NCBI GenBank assembly: GCA_947626675.1
Contig: CANQTC010000015.1
Location: forward strand, 1-60,839
Direction: 5' to 3'
Origin: an uncultured Coprococcus sp.
Lineage (GTDB): Bacteria > Bacillota > Clostridia > Lachnospirales > Lachnospiraceae
Length of the DNA stretch: 60,839 nucleotides
Position 1 is the first letter of the stretch; every line of letters begins with the position of its first letter. Under the pieces are notes generated by a model, which was given only the letters and a program-made list of their open reading frames with translations, made no database searches and had not been told where the DNA came from. A program made the translations under genes and the position numbers. Shown in pieces: positions 37,387 to 47,192 of the stretch.

Positions 37387-38568
37387 CTATTCTCTTGTAA
37401 CTATTGTTGAGCAGCCCATTCCACCGCCGATACAAAGTGTAGCAAGACCTGTCTTTGCATCCTTTGCTTCCATCTCATGAAGAAGTGTAACAAGAATACG
37501 ACAGCCTGATGCTCCTACAGGATGTCCAAGCGCAATTGCTCCGCCATTTGGATTTAACTGCTTTTCAACATCAATACCGAGGTCTTTTCCAACAGCTACT
37601 GACTGGGCAGCAAAAGCTTCATTTGCTTCGATAATATCGAAATCTTCAATCTTCATGCCTGTCTTCGCCATAACCTTCTTTGTAGATGCAACCGGTCCGA
37701 TACCCATAATAGACGGGTCAACACCGCCAAGTGCACCTGCTACCCATGTTGCCATAGGCTTAACACCAAGTTCTTTTGCTTTTTCTTCGCTCATTACTAC
37801 GATTGCAGCAGCGCCATCATTGATACCGGATGCATTTCCTGCTGTAACAAATCCGTTCGGATTAATGGTACGAAGCTTTGCAAGACCTTCCAGTGTTGTT
37901 CCAGGACGTGGTCCCTCATCCTTCTTAAACTCGATTGTTTCTTTCTTCTTTTTAACTGTTACAGGAACAATCTCTTTATCAAACGCGCCATTTTCCTGTG
38001 CTGCACATGCCTTCTGCTGGCTTGCAACTGCAAATTCATCTAACTCTTCGCGTGTAAGTCCCCACTGTTCGCAGATATTATCAGCAGTCTTAATCATATG
38101 ATAATCATTGAATGCATCCCATAATGCATCATGTACCATTGTATCAACTAACTTTCCATCATTCATTCTGTAACCATAACGTCCCTGCATTACAGCATAT
38201 GGAGCCATAGACATGTTTTCCATACCACCCGCAACAACAACATCAGCATCTCCTGCAAGAATCATCTGTGCAGCCATATTGACACAGTTCAGACCTGAAC
38301 CGCATACTACGTTTACTGTAACTGCCGGTGTCTCAATTGGAAGTCCTGCTTTGATTGAAGCCTGACGTGCAACATTCTGTCCAAGACCTGCCTGAATAAC
38401 ACATCCCATATATACATGATCTACCTGGTCAGCAGGTACGCCTGCTCTGTTTAATGCTTCCTTAATAACAATTGAACCTAATTCCGGTGCCGGTGTTGTG
38501 CTTAATGCACCGCCCATTGTTCCTATAGCGGTACGACATGCGCCTGCTAAAACAATTTTCTTTGACAT
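37387..38568 (-). CDS. thlA: Acetyl-CoA acetyltransferase (thiolase)
   Basis: It condenses two acetyl-CoA to acetoacetyl-CoA, the first step towards butyrate. From the preferred ATG at 38568 (GGAGG 9 bases upstream) it has 393 residues, the usual thiolase length. An upstream in-frame ATG at 38628 would add 20 unrelated residues. The nucleophilic Cys89 is in NVVCGSGLNCV, followed by GGMENMS, the His of NPNGGAIALGHPVGASG and the second Cys of LCIGGGMGCS. Confidence 0.97.
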   Translation of the reverse strand: MSKKIVLAGACRTAIGTMGGALSTTPAPELGSIVIKEALNRAGVPADQVDHVYMGCVIQAGLGQNVARQASIKAGLPIETPAVTVNVVCGSGLNCVNMAAQMILAGDADVVVAGGMENMSMAPYAVMQGRYGYRMNDGKLVDTMVHDALWDAFNDYHMIKTADNICEQWGLTREELDEFAVASQQKACAAQENGAFDKEIVPVTVKKKKETIEFKKDEGPRPGTTLEGLAKLRTINPNGFVTAGNASGINDGAAAIVVMSEEKAKELGVKPMATWVAGALGGVDPSIMGIGPVASTKKVMAKTGMKIEDFDIIEANEAFAAQSVAVGKDLGIDVEKQLNPNGGAIALGHPVGASGCRILVTLLHEMEAKDAKTGLATLCIGGGMGCSTIVTRE

Positions 38569-38637
38569 ATTGATAATCCTCCACTTTATAATTTTTATAT
38601 GACAGGGATGCCCCAGAGCGTCATACAATCTGCCCCC

Positions 38638-38666
38638 ATTTTAGCACAAAAGGAAGTCCCACGCAA
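38638..38666 (-). promoter_or_regulatory. Promoter of the butyrate operon
   Basis: TTGCGT (38661-38666, minus strand) is 17 bases from TAAAAT (38638-38643), with TG one base before the -10. The leader to the thlA ATG is about 63 bases. The spacer coincides with the right arm of the terminator for the upstream radical SAM gene. Confidence 0.6.
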
Positions 38667-38692
38667 CATAAATTACGACACACTTCCCTTTT
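38648..38692 (-). terminator. Probable terminator after the YgiQ gene
   Basis: On the minus strand AAAAGGGAAGT (38682-38692) can pair with ACTTCCTTTT (38648-38657), giving a 10-bp stem with one bulged G and a U-run within the closing arm. It lies 25 bases past the YgiQ stop codon and overlaps the thlA promoter. Confidence 0.5.
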
Positions 38693-38716
38693 ATCCTTTT
38701 TAAATATTAATTTATT

Positions 38717-40606
38717 CTATCTTTTTCCTTTTTTCTTTTTTTCAGCATTTCTGCTTATTTTATGAAAGTCAGACTTTTTTCTTTTTACATTTTTATCATC
38801 ATGCTTTATTTTTCTTGGCGTGATAAGACATTTTTCACCAAATCCTATTAAATCCTCTCTGCCGGCTTTGATAAGCGCTTCTTTCACAAGCTCGTAATTT
38901 TCAGGTCTTTTATACTGGATAAGCGCTCTCTGCATCGCCTTTTCATGCGGAGAGCTAGGAACATATACTTTCTTCATCGTTCTTGGGTCAAGACCTGTGT
39001 AATACATACATGTCGATATTGTAGAAGGCGTCGGATAAAAATCCTGTACCTGCTCAGGCATATATCCGATATCCCTTATATACTCCGCCAGCTCTACGGC
39101 TTCCTTCAGCGTTGAACCCGGATGCGAGGACATCAGATATGGTATGGCATACTGCTTATTTCCTGTTTTATGATTGATTCGTTCAAATCGCTTTATAAAA
39201 CCGTTATAAACATTTACCTCAGGCTTCCCCATCAGAGATAATACGTTATCAGATATATGCTCCGGCGCAACTCTTAGCTGTCCGCTTATATGATATCTGC
39301 AAAGTTCTTCTAAAAAGCTGTCATCTGCATCAGCCATGACATAATCAAACCGGATTCCGGACCTGACGAATACTTTCTTTACCCCGGGCAATGAACGCAG
39401 CTTCTTAAGCAGTTCTATATAGTCCTTATGGCTGACTTTTAAATTACTGCATGGTTTTGGGAAAAGGCACTGTTTGTTCATACATACACCGTACTTTTCC
39501 TGCTTATCACATGATTGATGCCTGAAATTTGCTGTAGGCCCTCCTACATCGTGGATATACCCTTTAAAATCAGGCATTTTTATCATATTTTCAGCTTCTT
39601 TTATAATCGATTCATGGCTTCTTGTCTGTACCATCCGTCCCTGATGAAAGGTCAGTGCACAGAAACTGCAGCCGCCGAAACATCCTCTGTTTGACGTTAT
39701 ACTGAATTTCACCTCTGATATGGCAGGAATCCCTCCTGCTTCTTCATAACAAGGATGATAATGATTCATATACGGCAAATCATATATATCGTCCATTTCC
39801 ATCTGCGTAAGCGGAAAAGACGGAGGATTTTGTATCACATAACCTCTGTTTCCATAACCTTCTACAAGCGTTTTAGCAGAATGTGCATCCGTGTTGATAT
39901 ATTGCGTATAAAAACTTTTTGCATATTCTGTCTTATCATTACACAAATCATCATAGGATGGCAGAACAATATAATCATAAACTGAATCAAGCGATTTTGT
40001 TTTATAAACCGTTCCCCTGATATATGTTATATCTTTTATGTCCATCCCGCTATTTAAGGCGTCGGCCACCTCCACGATACTTTTTTCTCCCATTCCATAT
40101 ACAATCATATCAGCCTGGGAATCAATCAGTATCGAATGTTTCAGTTTATCTGACCAATAATCATAATGGGCAAGCCTTCTCAGACTTGCTTCAATTCCGC
40201 CTATTATAACCGGCACATCCTTATATGTCCTGCGAATCAGATTACCGTATACAACGGTTGCATAATCAGGTCTTAATCCCATCTTTCCGCCCGGCGAATA
40301 TGCATCGTTCTGTCTTCTCTTTTTTGAAACAGTATAATGATTGACCATCGAGTCCATATTGCCGCCGCATATCAGAAAACCAAGCTTTGGTCTTCCAAAT
40401 ACCGTGATACTGTCATCCTTTTTCCAATCCGGCTGGGCGATAATACCTACTTTATATCCATGTGCTTCTAAAACCCTGCTTATAATTGCAGGACCAAAAG
40501 AAGAATGGTCAATATAGGCATCACCGATGATATATACAAAATCGACCTGCTCCCATCCCCGTTTTTTCATCTCTTCTTTTGTTACCGGTAAAAAATCTTT
40601 GTTCAT
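38717..40606 (-). CDS. YgiQ-family radical SAM protein
   Basis: A roughly 629-residue cytoplasmic iron-sulfur enzyme. An N-terminal B12-binding-like/UPF0313 domain ([21 protein letters not shown]) is followed by a radical SAM core with the cluster motif [18 protein letters not shown] and a C-terminal domain with [16 protein letters not shown]. The reaction of YgiQ proteins is not established. The ATG at 40606 is preferred (AGAGGT upstream); an in-frame start at 40639 would overlap the MreB-like gene by 26 bases. Eight bases separate it from that gene, so it is probably co-transcribed with the MreB operon. A basic, Lys-rich C-terminal tail is notable. Confidence 0.93.
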   Translation of the reverse strand: MNKDFLPVTKEEMKKRGWEQVDFVYIIGDAYIDHSSFGPAIISRVLEAHGYKVGIIAQPDWKKDDSITVFGRPKLGFLICGGNMDSMVNHYTVSKKRRQNDAYSPGGKMGLRPDYATVVYGNLIRRTYKDVPVIIGGIEASLRRLAHYDYWSDKLKHSILIDSQADMIVYGMGEKSIVEVADALNSGMDIKDITYIRGTVYKTKSLDSVYDYIVLPSYDDLCNDKTEYAKSFYTQYINTDAHSAKTLVEGYGNRGYVIQNPPSFPLTQMEMDDIYDLPYMNHYHPCYEEAGGIPAISEVKFSITSNRGCFGGCSFCALTFHQGRMVQTRSHESIIKEAENMIKMPDFKGYIHDVGGPTANFRHQSCDKQEKYGVCMNKQCLFPKPCSNLKVSHKDYIELLKKLRSLPGVKKVFVRSGIRFDYVMADADDSFLEELCRYHISGQLRVAPEHISDNVLSLMGKPEVNVYNGFIKRFERINHKTGNKQYAIPYLMSSHPGSTLKEAVELAEYIRDIGYMPEQVQDFYPTPSTISTCMYYTGLDPRTMKKVYVPSSPHEKAMQRALIQYKRPENYELVKEALIKAGREDLIGFGEKCLITPRKIKHDDKNVKRKKSDFHKISRNAEKKKKGKR

Positions 40607-40613
40607 ATTACCT

Positions 40614-41600
40614 CTAATTTTCCGTATTCTTACTTGCAAGGCTTACAGACATACCTGCACCAAGCGCAACTGCTTCTAATGCTTTATCCGATACATAAGC
40701 ATCGATACCCGTTTTTTCTTTTATCAGTTTATCCATTCCATATATAAGACTTCCGCCGCCTGTAAGAACGAGTCCTGATACAGATATATCTGCAACAAGC
40801 TCCGGCGGAGCAACCTCCAAAACATTATGTATGGCATTCATAATCTGTGTCGTCGGTTCTTTGAAAGCCTCAATCGTTTCATTTGCCGTTATTGTTATCG
40901 CTTTGGGAAGTCCTTTGATAAGGTCTCTTCCCTTAATCACAAATTCTTTATCTTCTTCTCGTTTATATACTGAGCCGACAGCAATTTTGGCTTTTTCTGC
41001 CGTCTGCTCACCTATCAGCAGATTATATTTTCTTCTCACATATCGAATCATTGCGGCATTATAATCATCCCCTGCGCACTTTATCGAATGACTTTCCGCC
41101 GCTCCGCCTAAAGAAACGACAGCAATATCGGTCGTTCCTCCGCCAATATCCACTACCATATTTCCTTTCGCTTCATATATATCTACAGACGCACCTACAG
41201 CAGCAGCAAGCGGTTCTTCCATAACGTAAACCGACTTCGCACCCGTCCTGTATACAGCATCTTCCACTGCTCTTCTTTCTACCTCTGTAACTCCACTTGG
41301 GACACAGACACATATTCGAGGTCTGCCTACACCGGTTCGTTTCTGCATTGCAGACTTGATAAATGCCTTAAGCATCCGTTCGGTTATTGTATAATCCGAA
41401 ATTACACCCTTTATTAAAGGTCTTACTACTTCTATGGTATCCGGTGTTTTTCCTATCATCTTCTTTGCCTTCGTACCTATCGCAATAATCCTTTTATTTG
41501 CTACTTCGTATGCCACTACAGAAGGTTGATTGATAACAACCCCCACCCCCCTTATACTTATCAGTACATTTGACGTTCCTAAATCTATTCCTATATCCAT
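40614..41600 (-). CDS. mreB: MreB-like bacterial actin
   Basis: A 328-residue actin-fold ATPase. The phosphate-1 motif [13 protein letters not shown] starts the protein (MreB usually has a few more residues, often amphipathic). [19 protein letters not shown] is phosphate-2, and [19 protein letters not shown] is the adenosine motif; [12 protein letters not shown] is also typical. No mreC or mreD is adjacent. Instead it closes an operon with a huge coiled coil, a TPR protein, a rhomboid protease and a YbjQ-domain protein. It is thus more likely a specialised paralogue (Mbl-like) than the main cell-shape MreB. It could polymerise at the membrane with the coiled-coil protein; this is inference. 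Confidence 0.9.
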   Translation of the reverse strand: MDIGIDLGTSNVLISIRGVGVVINQPSVVAYEVANKRIIAIGTKAKKMIGKTPDTIEVVRPLIKGVISDYTITERMLKAFIKSAMQKRTGVGRPRICVCVPSGVTEVERRAVEDAVYRTGAKSVYVMEEPLAAAVGASVDIYEAKGNMVVDIGGGTTDIAVVSLGGAAESHSIKCAGDDYNAAMIRYVRRKYNLLIGEQTAEKAKIAVGSVYKREEDKEFVIKGRDLIKGLPKAITITANETIEAFKEPTTQIMNAIHNVLEVAPPELVADISVSGLVLTGGGSLIYGMDKLIKEKTGIDAYVSDKALEAVALGAGMSVSLASKNTEN

Positions 41601-41720
41601 GAATTATTCAACAATTCTCCTTTGTATAAAATCTTATCATATAAAAAAGTGGCTTAAATACCTATAACTCATCATTATAAGCATTACCACCACTTTTTTC
41701 AACAGGAAAATATATCCCTC

Positions 41721-44700
41721 TTATGATTTAATATCTTCTTTTGTTACCTTCTTTGCCTCAGGATTTCTGCTGTCGGCAGATGCCATCGCTTTATCCATAG
41801 CATCAATCAGTCTGTCAACATTTCCTGATTCCATAGCAAGAAGTAAATTCCTGATATTTTCTTCTGCCGCTTTCTCAAGCTTATATCCTTTTTCTGAGAT
41901 ATATCCTTTGGCAATCTCTATCATATCTTTTTCTTTAATCTGGTCAAAATAAACCCTGTTATTAAATGATTTTGCCAATGACATATTATCAGCAAGCATC
42001 TTGCTCAGTCCTGCCTTCTCACCTGTAAGAATAATCTTCACATCATTCTTTTCTGCGGAACACAATTCCACCATTTCTTTGAATCTTTCCGGTGTTATAA
42101 GGCCTGCACTTTCAATTATAAGGCATCCGCCTTTCAGCTTTGTAACAGCACCGGCTAATTTTCCGCTGTTAATAACCTTTGCTTTTACTTTGGCTTTCGC
42201 ATCCGATTTGCATATGCCCATATCATAATAACATTTTGCAAAATCTTCGCCAATGATTGTAGAACCAAATCCATGTAATCCTAAAATGACGATATTCTTT
42301 GAGCGTTTCGGGTCTACTTTCATCGTCTGCATCACATTAACCATCTGTGCGCCTGCCGGATTTACGCCAAGATACTTATACAAATATTTTGCTTCCGGCG
42401 GAAGTGCTTTTCTCTTCTCCTCTTCCGCTGTAGCATCCACAGCAGCATTGTCCTCAAACTCTGCTTCTGCAGCTTCTATTGCCTGCGTTACACTCTCTAC
42501 CTGTCCGGATTCAAGAAGTTCAGCCTGTTTATTGGCCTCCTCTTCTTTCTTAATTGCTTTATCTAATACTTTTGCAGCAGCAGCAGCTTTCGATTTGGCT
42601 TCCTCAAGCTGCTTTTTGGCAGACTCTTCTGCTTTCATCAATGCTTCTAAGTCTTTCTTCTTCTTTGCTTCAGCATCCTGCTCTGCCTGTTTTGCCGCCT
42701 GTTTTCTTGCTACTACTTTTTCTGCATGCTCCGTTCTGAGGTCTGATATGCGCGTTTTAATATCTTCTTCCTTATGTTTTGCATCTTCAAGTGTTTTCTT
42801 TGCATCCGCCTCAGCTTTAGCCTGTATATCAGCGGCTTCTTTTTCAGCCGTAACAGCCGCAGACTGAACCTTTTCTAATTCAGCAGCTTCCGCAGCCGCA
42901 TACTTTTCTTTCTCAGAAGACACAAAAGATTTATATTTTTCTTCTATCGCATTTTCTTCCTCGGCAAGCTTATCAGCATTTTCCTTAGCGGCATTTTCTG
43001 CATTCTTAATTTCAATATCTTCTGCAATAGCCGCTTCTTCTATTATCTTCTCTGCTTCTTCCTCTGAGTTTTGTGCTTTTGCAAGCAAGCTCTCCGCTTC
43101 AACAACCGCCTTTTTAGCAGCTTCTAACTCACCCTGTGCTTCTGTTTTTGCTGCTTCAAACGAAGCAACATCCTTTTTGGCAACCTCAATATCACCTTTC
43201 GTCTTTTCCTTTTCAGCGGCAGTTTTCTTTAAATCCTCTGCAAACTTATTCACATTTTTTTCAGATTCTGCAATCTTTCTGTCCGCTTCAGCTTTTGCTT
43301 TCTTCGCTTCGTTAATTAATTTCTGTGCTTCAGATTCTTTTTCAGCAGCCAGCTTAAGAAGCGCTCTTGCATCTTCAAGCTCTTTATCTGCCTCTGCCTT
43401 ATTATTTTTCGTTTCGCTTTCTGTCTTTTCTACTTCGATAAGCTTTTCAGAAAGTTCTTTCAAAGTCTTCTGTGATTTTTCCTCAAGCTCTGAAGTATTC
43501 TTCAAATCTGCATTGGCTTTCTCTTCTGCCTTCTTAGACTCGGTAAATATATCGCCTGCCTTATTCTTTTCTTCCTGTGCATCTGCTAAAAGCTTATTTG
43601 CTCTTTCCTCTTCGTCAGTTCTCTTCTTCTTTGCGTCTTCAATAGCCTTTTTCTTTGCATCTTCTATCTGAGCAGCCTTTTTCTTTGCATCTTCAAGATT
43701 TTGCTTGTATTCAGCTTCATTCTTATCAAGATTGTTTTTCTTGATATCCGCAAGTTCTTTAATAGCCTTGTCTGCCGAAGCCTGTGCTTCCGTTATCACT
43801 TTATTCTTATAAGCTTCCGGTTCGCTTTCTTTCAGGATTCTATCGGATTCTGCCTTCGCCTTTTCATTGTTGTCACTGATTTCCTTTTTCAGCTTATCAA
43901 TGGTTGCGTCAAGCTCTGTTTCTTCTTTTTCAAGAAGTTCCGCATCCGCCTTCTTTTTCGCATCCGCATCCGCCTTCATCTTTGCTTCGTAACTCAGTTT
44001 CTTTTCTTTGTATTCCTCAAGCTTCTTTGTAAGCTCTTTTTCAATTTTCTCAGACTCTGCTATCGTTGTACGAGCGGTTTCAGCAACATTCTTTGCTTCC
44101 TCCGCTTTCTTTTTCGCATCCTCAATTGCTTTTTTCTTCTTTGCTTCCGCTTCCGCCTTAGCCTTCTCCTCAGCAAGCTTCTTTCTTTCTTCTGCTTCTT
44201 TCTTTCTTCTGGCTTCTTCTTCCGCTTTCTTCTTTGCTTCTTCTTCTGCCTTCTTTTTGGCTTCTTCTTCCGCTTTCTTCTTCGCTTCTTCTTCTGCCTT
44301 CTTCCGGGCTTCTTCTTCCGCTTTCTTTTTCGCCTTTTCCTCCGGGCTTGTTTCGTCTATATTCGATAAGTTTTTAATCTCAGCGCCGAGTAAATCTTCT
44401 TCCTCCGCATCATCTCCCATATCATACATTGAATCAACATCAGGTGTTCCCTTCTGTCTGTCCGGAAGAATACTGAACAAATCTCCATTTGCATCATTAC
44501 CCTTTGGTGACTTCACTTCTTTCATCTTAATGTTCTTGTCTGCAACCCATTCCGTATCATCTGAATGAATAACAGAAGATACATCTTCTGAAAAAGTTTC
44601 AGAACCAAGATTCAAAGACAGCCCTTCTGATTTTGCGCCAAGACCTCCGCCTAAGCCTCCGCCAAGTACGCCTTCGATACCATCTTCTGAAATATCATCA

Positions 44701-45071
44701 GCAATTCCTTCCAGATTCAGGCTAAGCTTTTGTCCGTCTGATACAGGATGAACACCACCAAGTCCTTCTGTTTTTTCCTCGGAATTCAGAGTCTCTTCAG
44801 GCTCTTTCTTTTCTTCAGGCTCTTCTCTTACTATACCTAAAGCCTCTTCCCGCTTACGTCGTTTCTTCTCCTCGATACGCGCAAGTTCTTCTGCTGACAG
44901 CGTCTTATACTGACTCTTTCCTCCATCAGCAGCCTTCGGCTTCTTTTTACCACCATTTTTTAACATTTCCTCTTCTTCAAGTCTCTTTTGTTTCTCAGCC
45001 TGGGCAGCCCGTTCTTTTTCAAGCTGGGCTTTTATTGCCGCAATCATTGCTTCTGTTTGATCTACAGCCAA
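41721..45071 (-). CDS. Very long coiled-coil protein with degenerate AAA+ C-terminal domain
   Basis: 1116 residues, no signal peptide. Residues 1-240 are charged and low-complexity with a GGGLGGGLG stretch. Residues about 240-885 are a continuous Lys/Glu/Ala heptad-rich coiled coil, opening with several tandem KKKAEEEA units (24-base DNA repeats near 44205-44340). Residues 890-1116 resemble the AAA+ fold of the CbxX/SpoVK type. GLHGFGSTIIG replaces a Walker A (no GKT lysine), and CLIIESAGLI stands where Walker B FIDEA is expected; a sensor-1-like VKIILTGEKAG follows. The ATPase is therefore probably inactive and used for binding. It lies 89 bases after the TPR gene and 120 before the MreB-like gene. 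A filament or scaffold role is inference. Confidence 0.8.
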   Translation of the reverse strand: MAVDQTEAMIAAIKAQLEKERAAQAEKQKRLEEEEMLKNGGKKKPKAADGGKSQYKTLSAEELARIEEKKRRKREEALGIVREEPEEKKEPEETLNSEEKTEGLGGVHPVSDGQKLSLNLEGIADDISEDGIEGVLGGGLGGGLGAKSEGLSLNLGSETFSEDVSSVIHSDDTEWVADKNIKMKEVKSPKGNDANGDLFSILPDRQKGTPDVDSMYDMGDDAEEEDLLGAEIKNLSNIDETSPEEKAKKKAEEEARKKAEEEAKKKAEEEAKKKAEEEAKKKAEEEARRKKEAEERKKLAEEKAKAEAEAKKKKAIEDAKKKAEEAKNVAETARTTIAESEKIEKELTKKLEEYKEKKLSYEAKMKADADAKKKADAELLEKEETELDATIDKLKKEISDNNEKAKAESDRILKESEPEAYKNKVITEAQASADKAIKELADIKKNNLDKNEAEYKQNLEDAKKKAAQIEDAKKKAIEDAKKKRTDEEERANKLLADAQEEKNKAGDIFTESKKAEEKANADLKNTSELEEKSQKTLKELSEKLIEVEKTESETKNNKAEADKELEDARALLKLAAEKESEAQKLINEAKKAKAEADRKIAESEKNVNKFAEDLKKTAAEKEKTKGDIEVAKKDVASFEAAKTEAQGELEAAKKAVVEAESLLAKAQNSEEEAEKIIEEAAIAEDIEIKNAENAAKENADKLAEEENAIEEKYKSFVSSEKEKYAAAEAAELEKVQSAAVTAEKEAADIQAKAEADAKKTLEDAKHKEEDIKTRISDLRTEHAEKVVARKQAAKQAEQDAEAKKKKDLEALMKAEESAKKQLEEAKSKAAAAAKVLDKAIKKEEEANKQAELLESGQVESVTQAIEAAEAEFEDNAAVDATAEEEKRKALPPEAKYLYKYLGVNPAGAQMVNVMQTMKVDPKRSKNIVILGLHGFGSTIIGEDFAKCYYDMGICKSDAKAKVKAKVINSGKLAGAVTKLKGGCLIIESAGLITPERFKEMVELCSAEKNDVKIILTGEKAGLSKMLADNMSLAKSFNNRVYFDQIKEKDMIEIAKGYISEKGYKLEKAAEENIRNLLLAMESGNVDRLIDAMDKAMASADSRNPEAKKVTKEDIKS

Positions 45072-45160
45072 TTACCTCGCCTCCTTCTATTTATTCACAA
45101 AATAAACAGCCAATACATTATTTTTTCTACATGCTGTATTTTTTATTTTATAAGACAAAA

Positions 45161-47134
45161 TCAAAATCTAAGCTTGAATTGCCTTTTGTCTTTCACATCA
45201 CTTTTCAACTCTTCTGTAACATTTTGCTGTGTAATGTCATCTTCTTTATCTGCTCCTGCACTTAAAGGAACACTTTTGGCATCCGAATGATTTCTTATTC
45301 CAATATCAATACCAAGTTCTGCCAGAAGCTTATCTGCCTGACTAAGCAAAGCTTCTTCTTTTTTCAGATTTTCCTGAAACTTTTCTTCTTCTAAATCCAT
45401 TTCCACCGTTTTACTTTGAACAGGCTCAGGCTTTGGATAATCATCTCTGTTATAATCAGGAAAAAGACTTGACCTGAATACAGGGAAATCAATATCCCGC
45501 TTATACACTGACAAATCCGGCTCCGGTTCAGGTGTTTCCTCTTCCTCTATCGGAAGCTCCGGTTCAGGTATTTTCTCTTCCTCTATCGGAAGCTCCGGTT
45601 CAGGTGTTTCCTCTTCTTCTATCGAAAGTTTGGGTTCAGGTATTTCCTCATCAAAGCTGATATCAAATCCGCCAAGACTTTCAAAAGCGGAGTCAAAATC
45701 AAACGCATCAACCGTTGTTTCAACTTCAGTAAATCCCGGTTCTGATACAACAACTTCTGGTTCAGGTTCTTCCGGTTCTGATGCAGTAACTTCCGGTTCA
45801 GGCTCTTCCGGTTCTGATATGGCAAATTCAGTTTCAGACTCTTCCGGTTCAAGCTCCTCAAATCTGAACGCTTCTAGCTCCTGCTCGGCCTTTTCAAAAT
45901 TCATTCCGCCGGCTTTCAGTTCCTGCTCAGTTTTTTCAAAATTCATTCCGCCGGCTTCCATATCAGCAGCCTTTTCATCTGCTGTTTTTTCATCAGAAAG
46001 AGGCTCCTCAGAAAGAGCATCCACATTTACCATAATAACGGTTTCTGTCTCTTCTTCCACATTAAAATCATCTATTGCATCATCAAATACATTTTCAGCT
46101 TCATCGACAGTATTGTAAACACCGCTGTCCTTTGCTTTTGTTTCATCAACAGCCGCGGAAACGTCATCTGATACATTTTCCTCTTTTTGTTCATCATCAG
46201 ATTTTAATACTTCATTAAGAAGCTCCTGTCTTCCAACCTCATGTTCTGAAATTGTATCAATGATTTCTTCATAAGCCTCTTCATCTTTCTTAGCCATACG
46301 GTTCTTTCCAAACCAGCTTTTCTTCTCTTCTTTTATTTCAACACTTTTTTCTTTCTTTTCTTTTTTATTTTCTTTAGAACGAGCCAACATTGTTTTAAAC
46401 TTAACTGAATTAGAAAGCGGCTCGTCATCTTCTACCATTATCATAATCTTGGGCGCTTTCGGATGCATGCGTAAATCATCCTCTGCCAAAATTGTTTTTT
46501 CTAACTGACGTGTTTCCTCCATGCCTGCATCGGTATCTTCATTTGCATTTTCCGGATATATATATATATAATCCAATGCTTTCTCCATATTCTTAGAAAC
46601 AGCATGAATATCTGTCATTTTTGCAGAGCCTTTGTATGTAACATTAAACATATTGGCATCCGAAACGAATTTCTCTTTATCATGCATGGCTGCATGTACC
46701 ATAAGCATCTCAAAATCCCAAGCTTCATCTGACTCTAATTCATTTGCAGACAATAAAATACTATATAATTCATTAACCGGCTTTCTATGTGCCTTTGCAA
46801 GCATATACTCTATTCTATAGGTGCCTGCATCCGCCTTTTCCTGATTATATTTATATATTTCAAAATAATATTCTGCCAGTTCAAATAGTCCCATCGATAA
46901 ATATAATTTTATTATCGAATAAATTATTTTATTTCCCATAGGTGCCATAGAATGTGCTCTGACAAGCGTAGCACGAGCTTCAGCATATTTCTGATTTTCG
47001 TAATACACTTCACCACATATTCTGATAAACTGAGGACTTAATGATTTAGTAAGATCCTGATGTTCAAGAATATCCAGCGCCAAACTATAATCGCCATTCT
47101 CAACAAGTTCTTTTATTTTGTTTACACTTGACAT
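45161..47134 (-). CDS. TPR-like protein with long acidic repeat region
   Basis: About 657 residues, cytoplasmic. Residues 1-200 are helical repeats of TPR type (NGDYSLALDILEHQDL, GEVYYENQKYAEARATLVRA, YLSMGLFELAEYYFE). Residues about 230-620 are acidic and disordered. They hold tandem repeats such as LPIEEEETPEPE (36-base DNA units, 45530-45640), EPEEPEPEV and a duplicated GGMNFEK/EQEL unit. The C-terminus turns positive (KDKRQFKLRF). The start at 47134 follows AGGA with good spacing; an in-frame ATG at 47152 is upstream of it. I do not recognise the family beyond TPR. It could dock the coiled coil or the rhomboid, but this is speculation. Confidence 0.78.
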   Translation of the reverse strand: MSSVNKIKELVENGDYSLALDILEHQDLTKSLSPQFIRICGEVYYENQKYAEARATLVRAHSMAPMGNKIIYSIIKLYLSMGLFELAEYYFEIYKYNQEKADAGTYRIEYMLAKAHRKPVNELYSILLSANELESDEAWDFEMLMVHAAMHDKEKFVSDANMFNVTYKGSAKMTDIHAVSKNMEKALDYIYIYPENANEDTDAGMEETRQLEKTILAEDDLRMHPKAPKIMIMVEDDEPLSNSVKFKTMLARSKENKKEKKEKSVEIKEEKKSWFGKNRMAKKDEEAYEEIIDTISEHEVGRQELLNEVLKSDDEQKEENVSDDVSAAVDETKAKDSGVYNTVDEAENVFDDAIDDFNVEEETETVIMVNVDALSEEPLSDEKTADEKAADMEAGGMNFEKTEQELKAGGMNFEKAEQELEAFRFEELEPEESETEFAISEPEEPEPEVTASEPEEPEPEVVVSEPGFTEVETTVDAFDFDSAFESLGGFDISFDEEIPEPKLSIEEEETPEPELPIEEEKIPEPELPIEEEETPEPEPDLSVYKRDIDFPVFRSSLFPDYNRDDYPKPEPVQSKTVEMDLEEEKFQENLKKEEALLSQADKLLAELGIDIGIRNHSDAKSVPLSAGADKEDDITQQNVTEELKSDVKDKRQFKLRF

Positions 47135-47192
47135 ACTAATTCCTGTACCCATTGAATATCGACTCCCATGTATTAATTATCCTGTTATTTTA

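Noticed and set aside
40614..41600. Main cell-shape MreB with mreCD
   Set aside because: No mreC, mreD or other elongasome gene is adjacent; the operon partners are unusual, so a paralogue is more likely.
44205..44340. 24-base repeats as a CRISPR or regulatory array
   Set aside because: They encode the KKKAEEEA units of the coiled coil without spacers.
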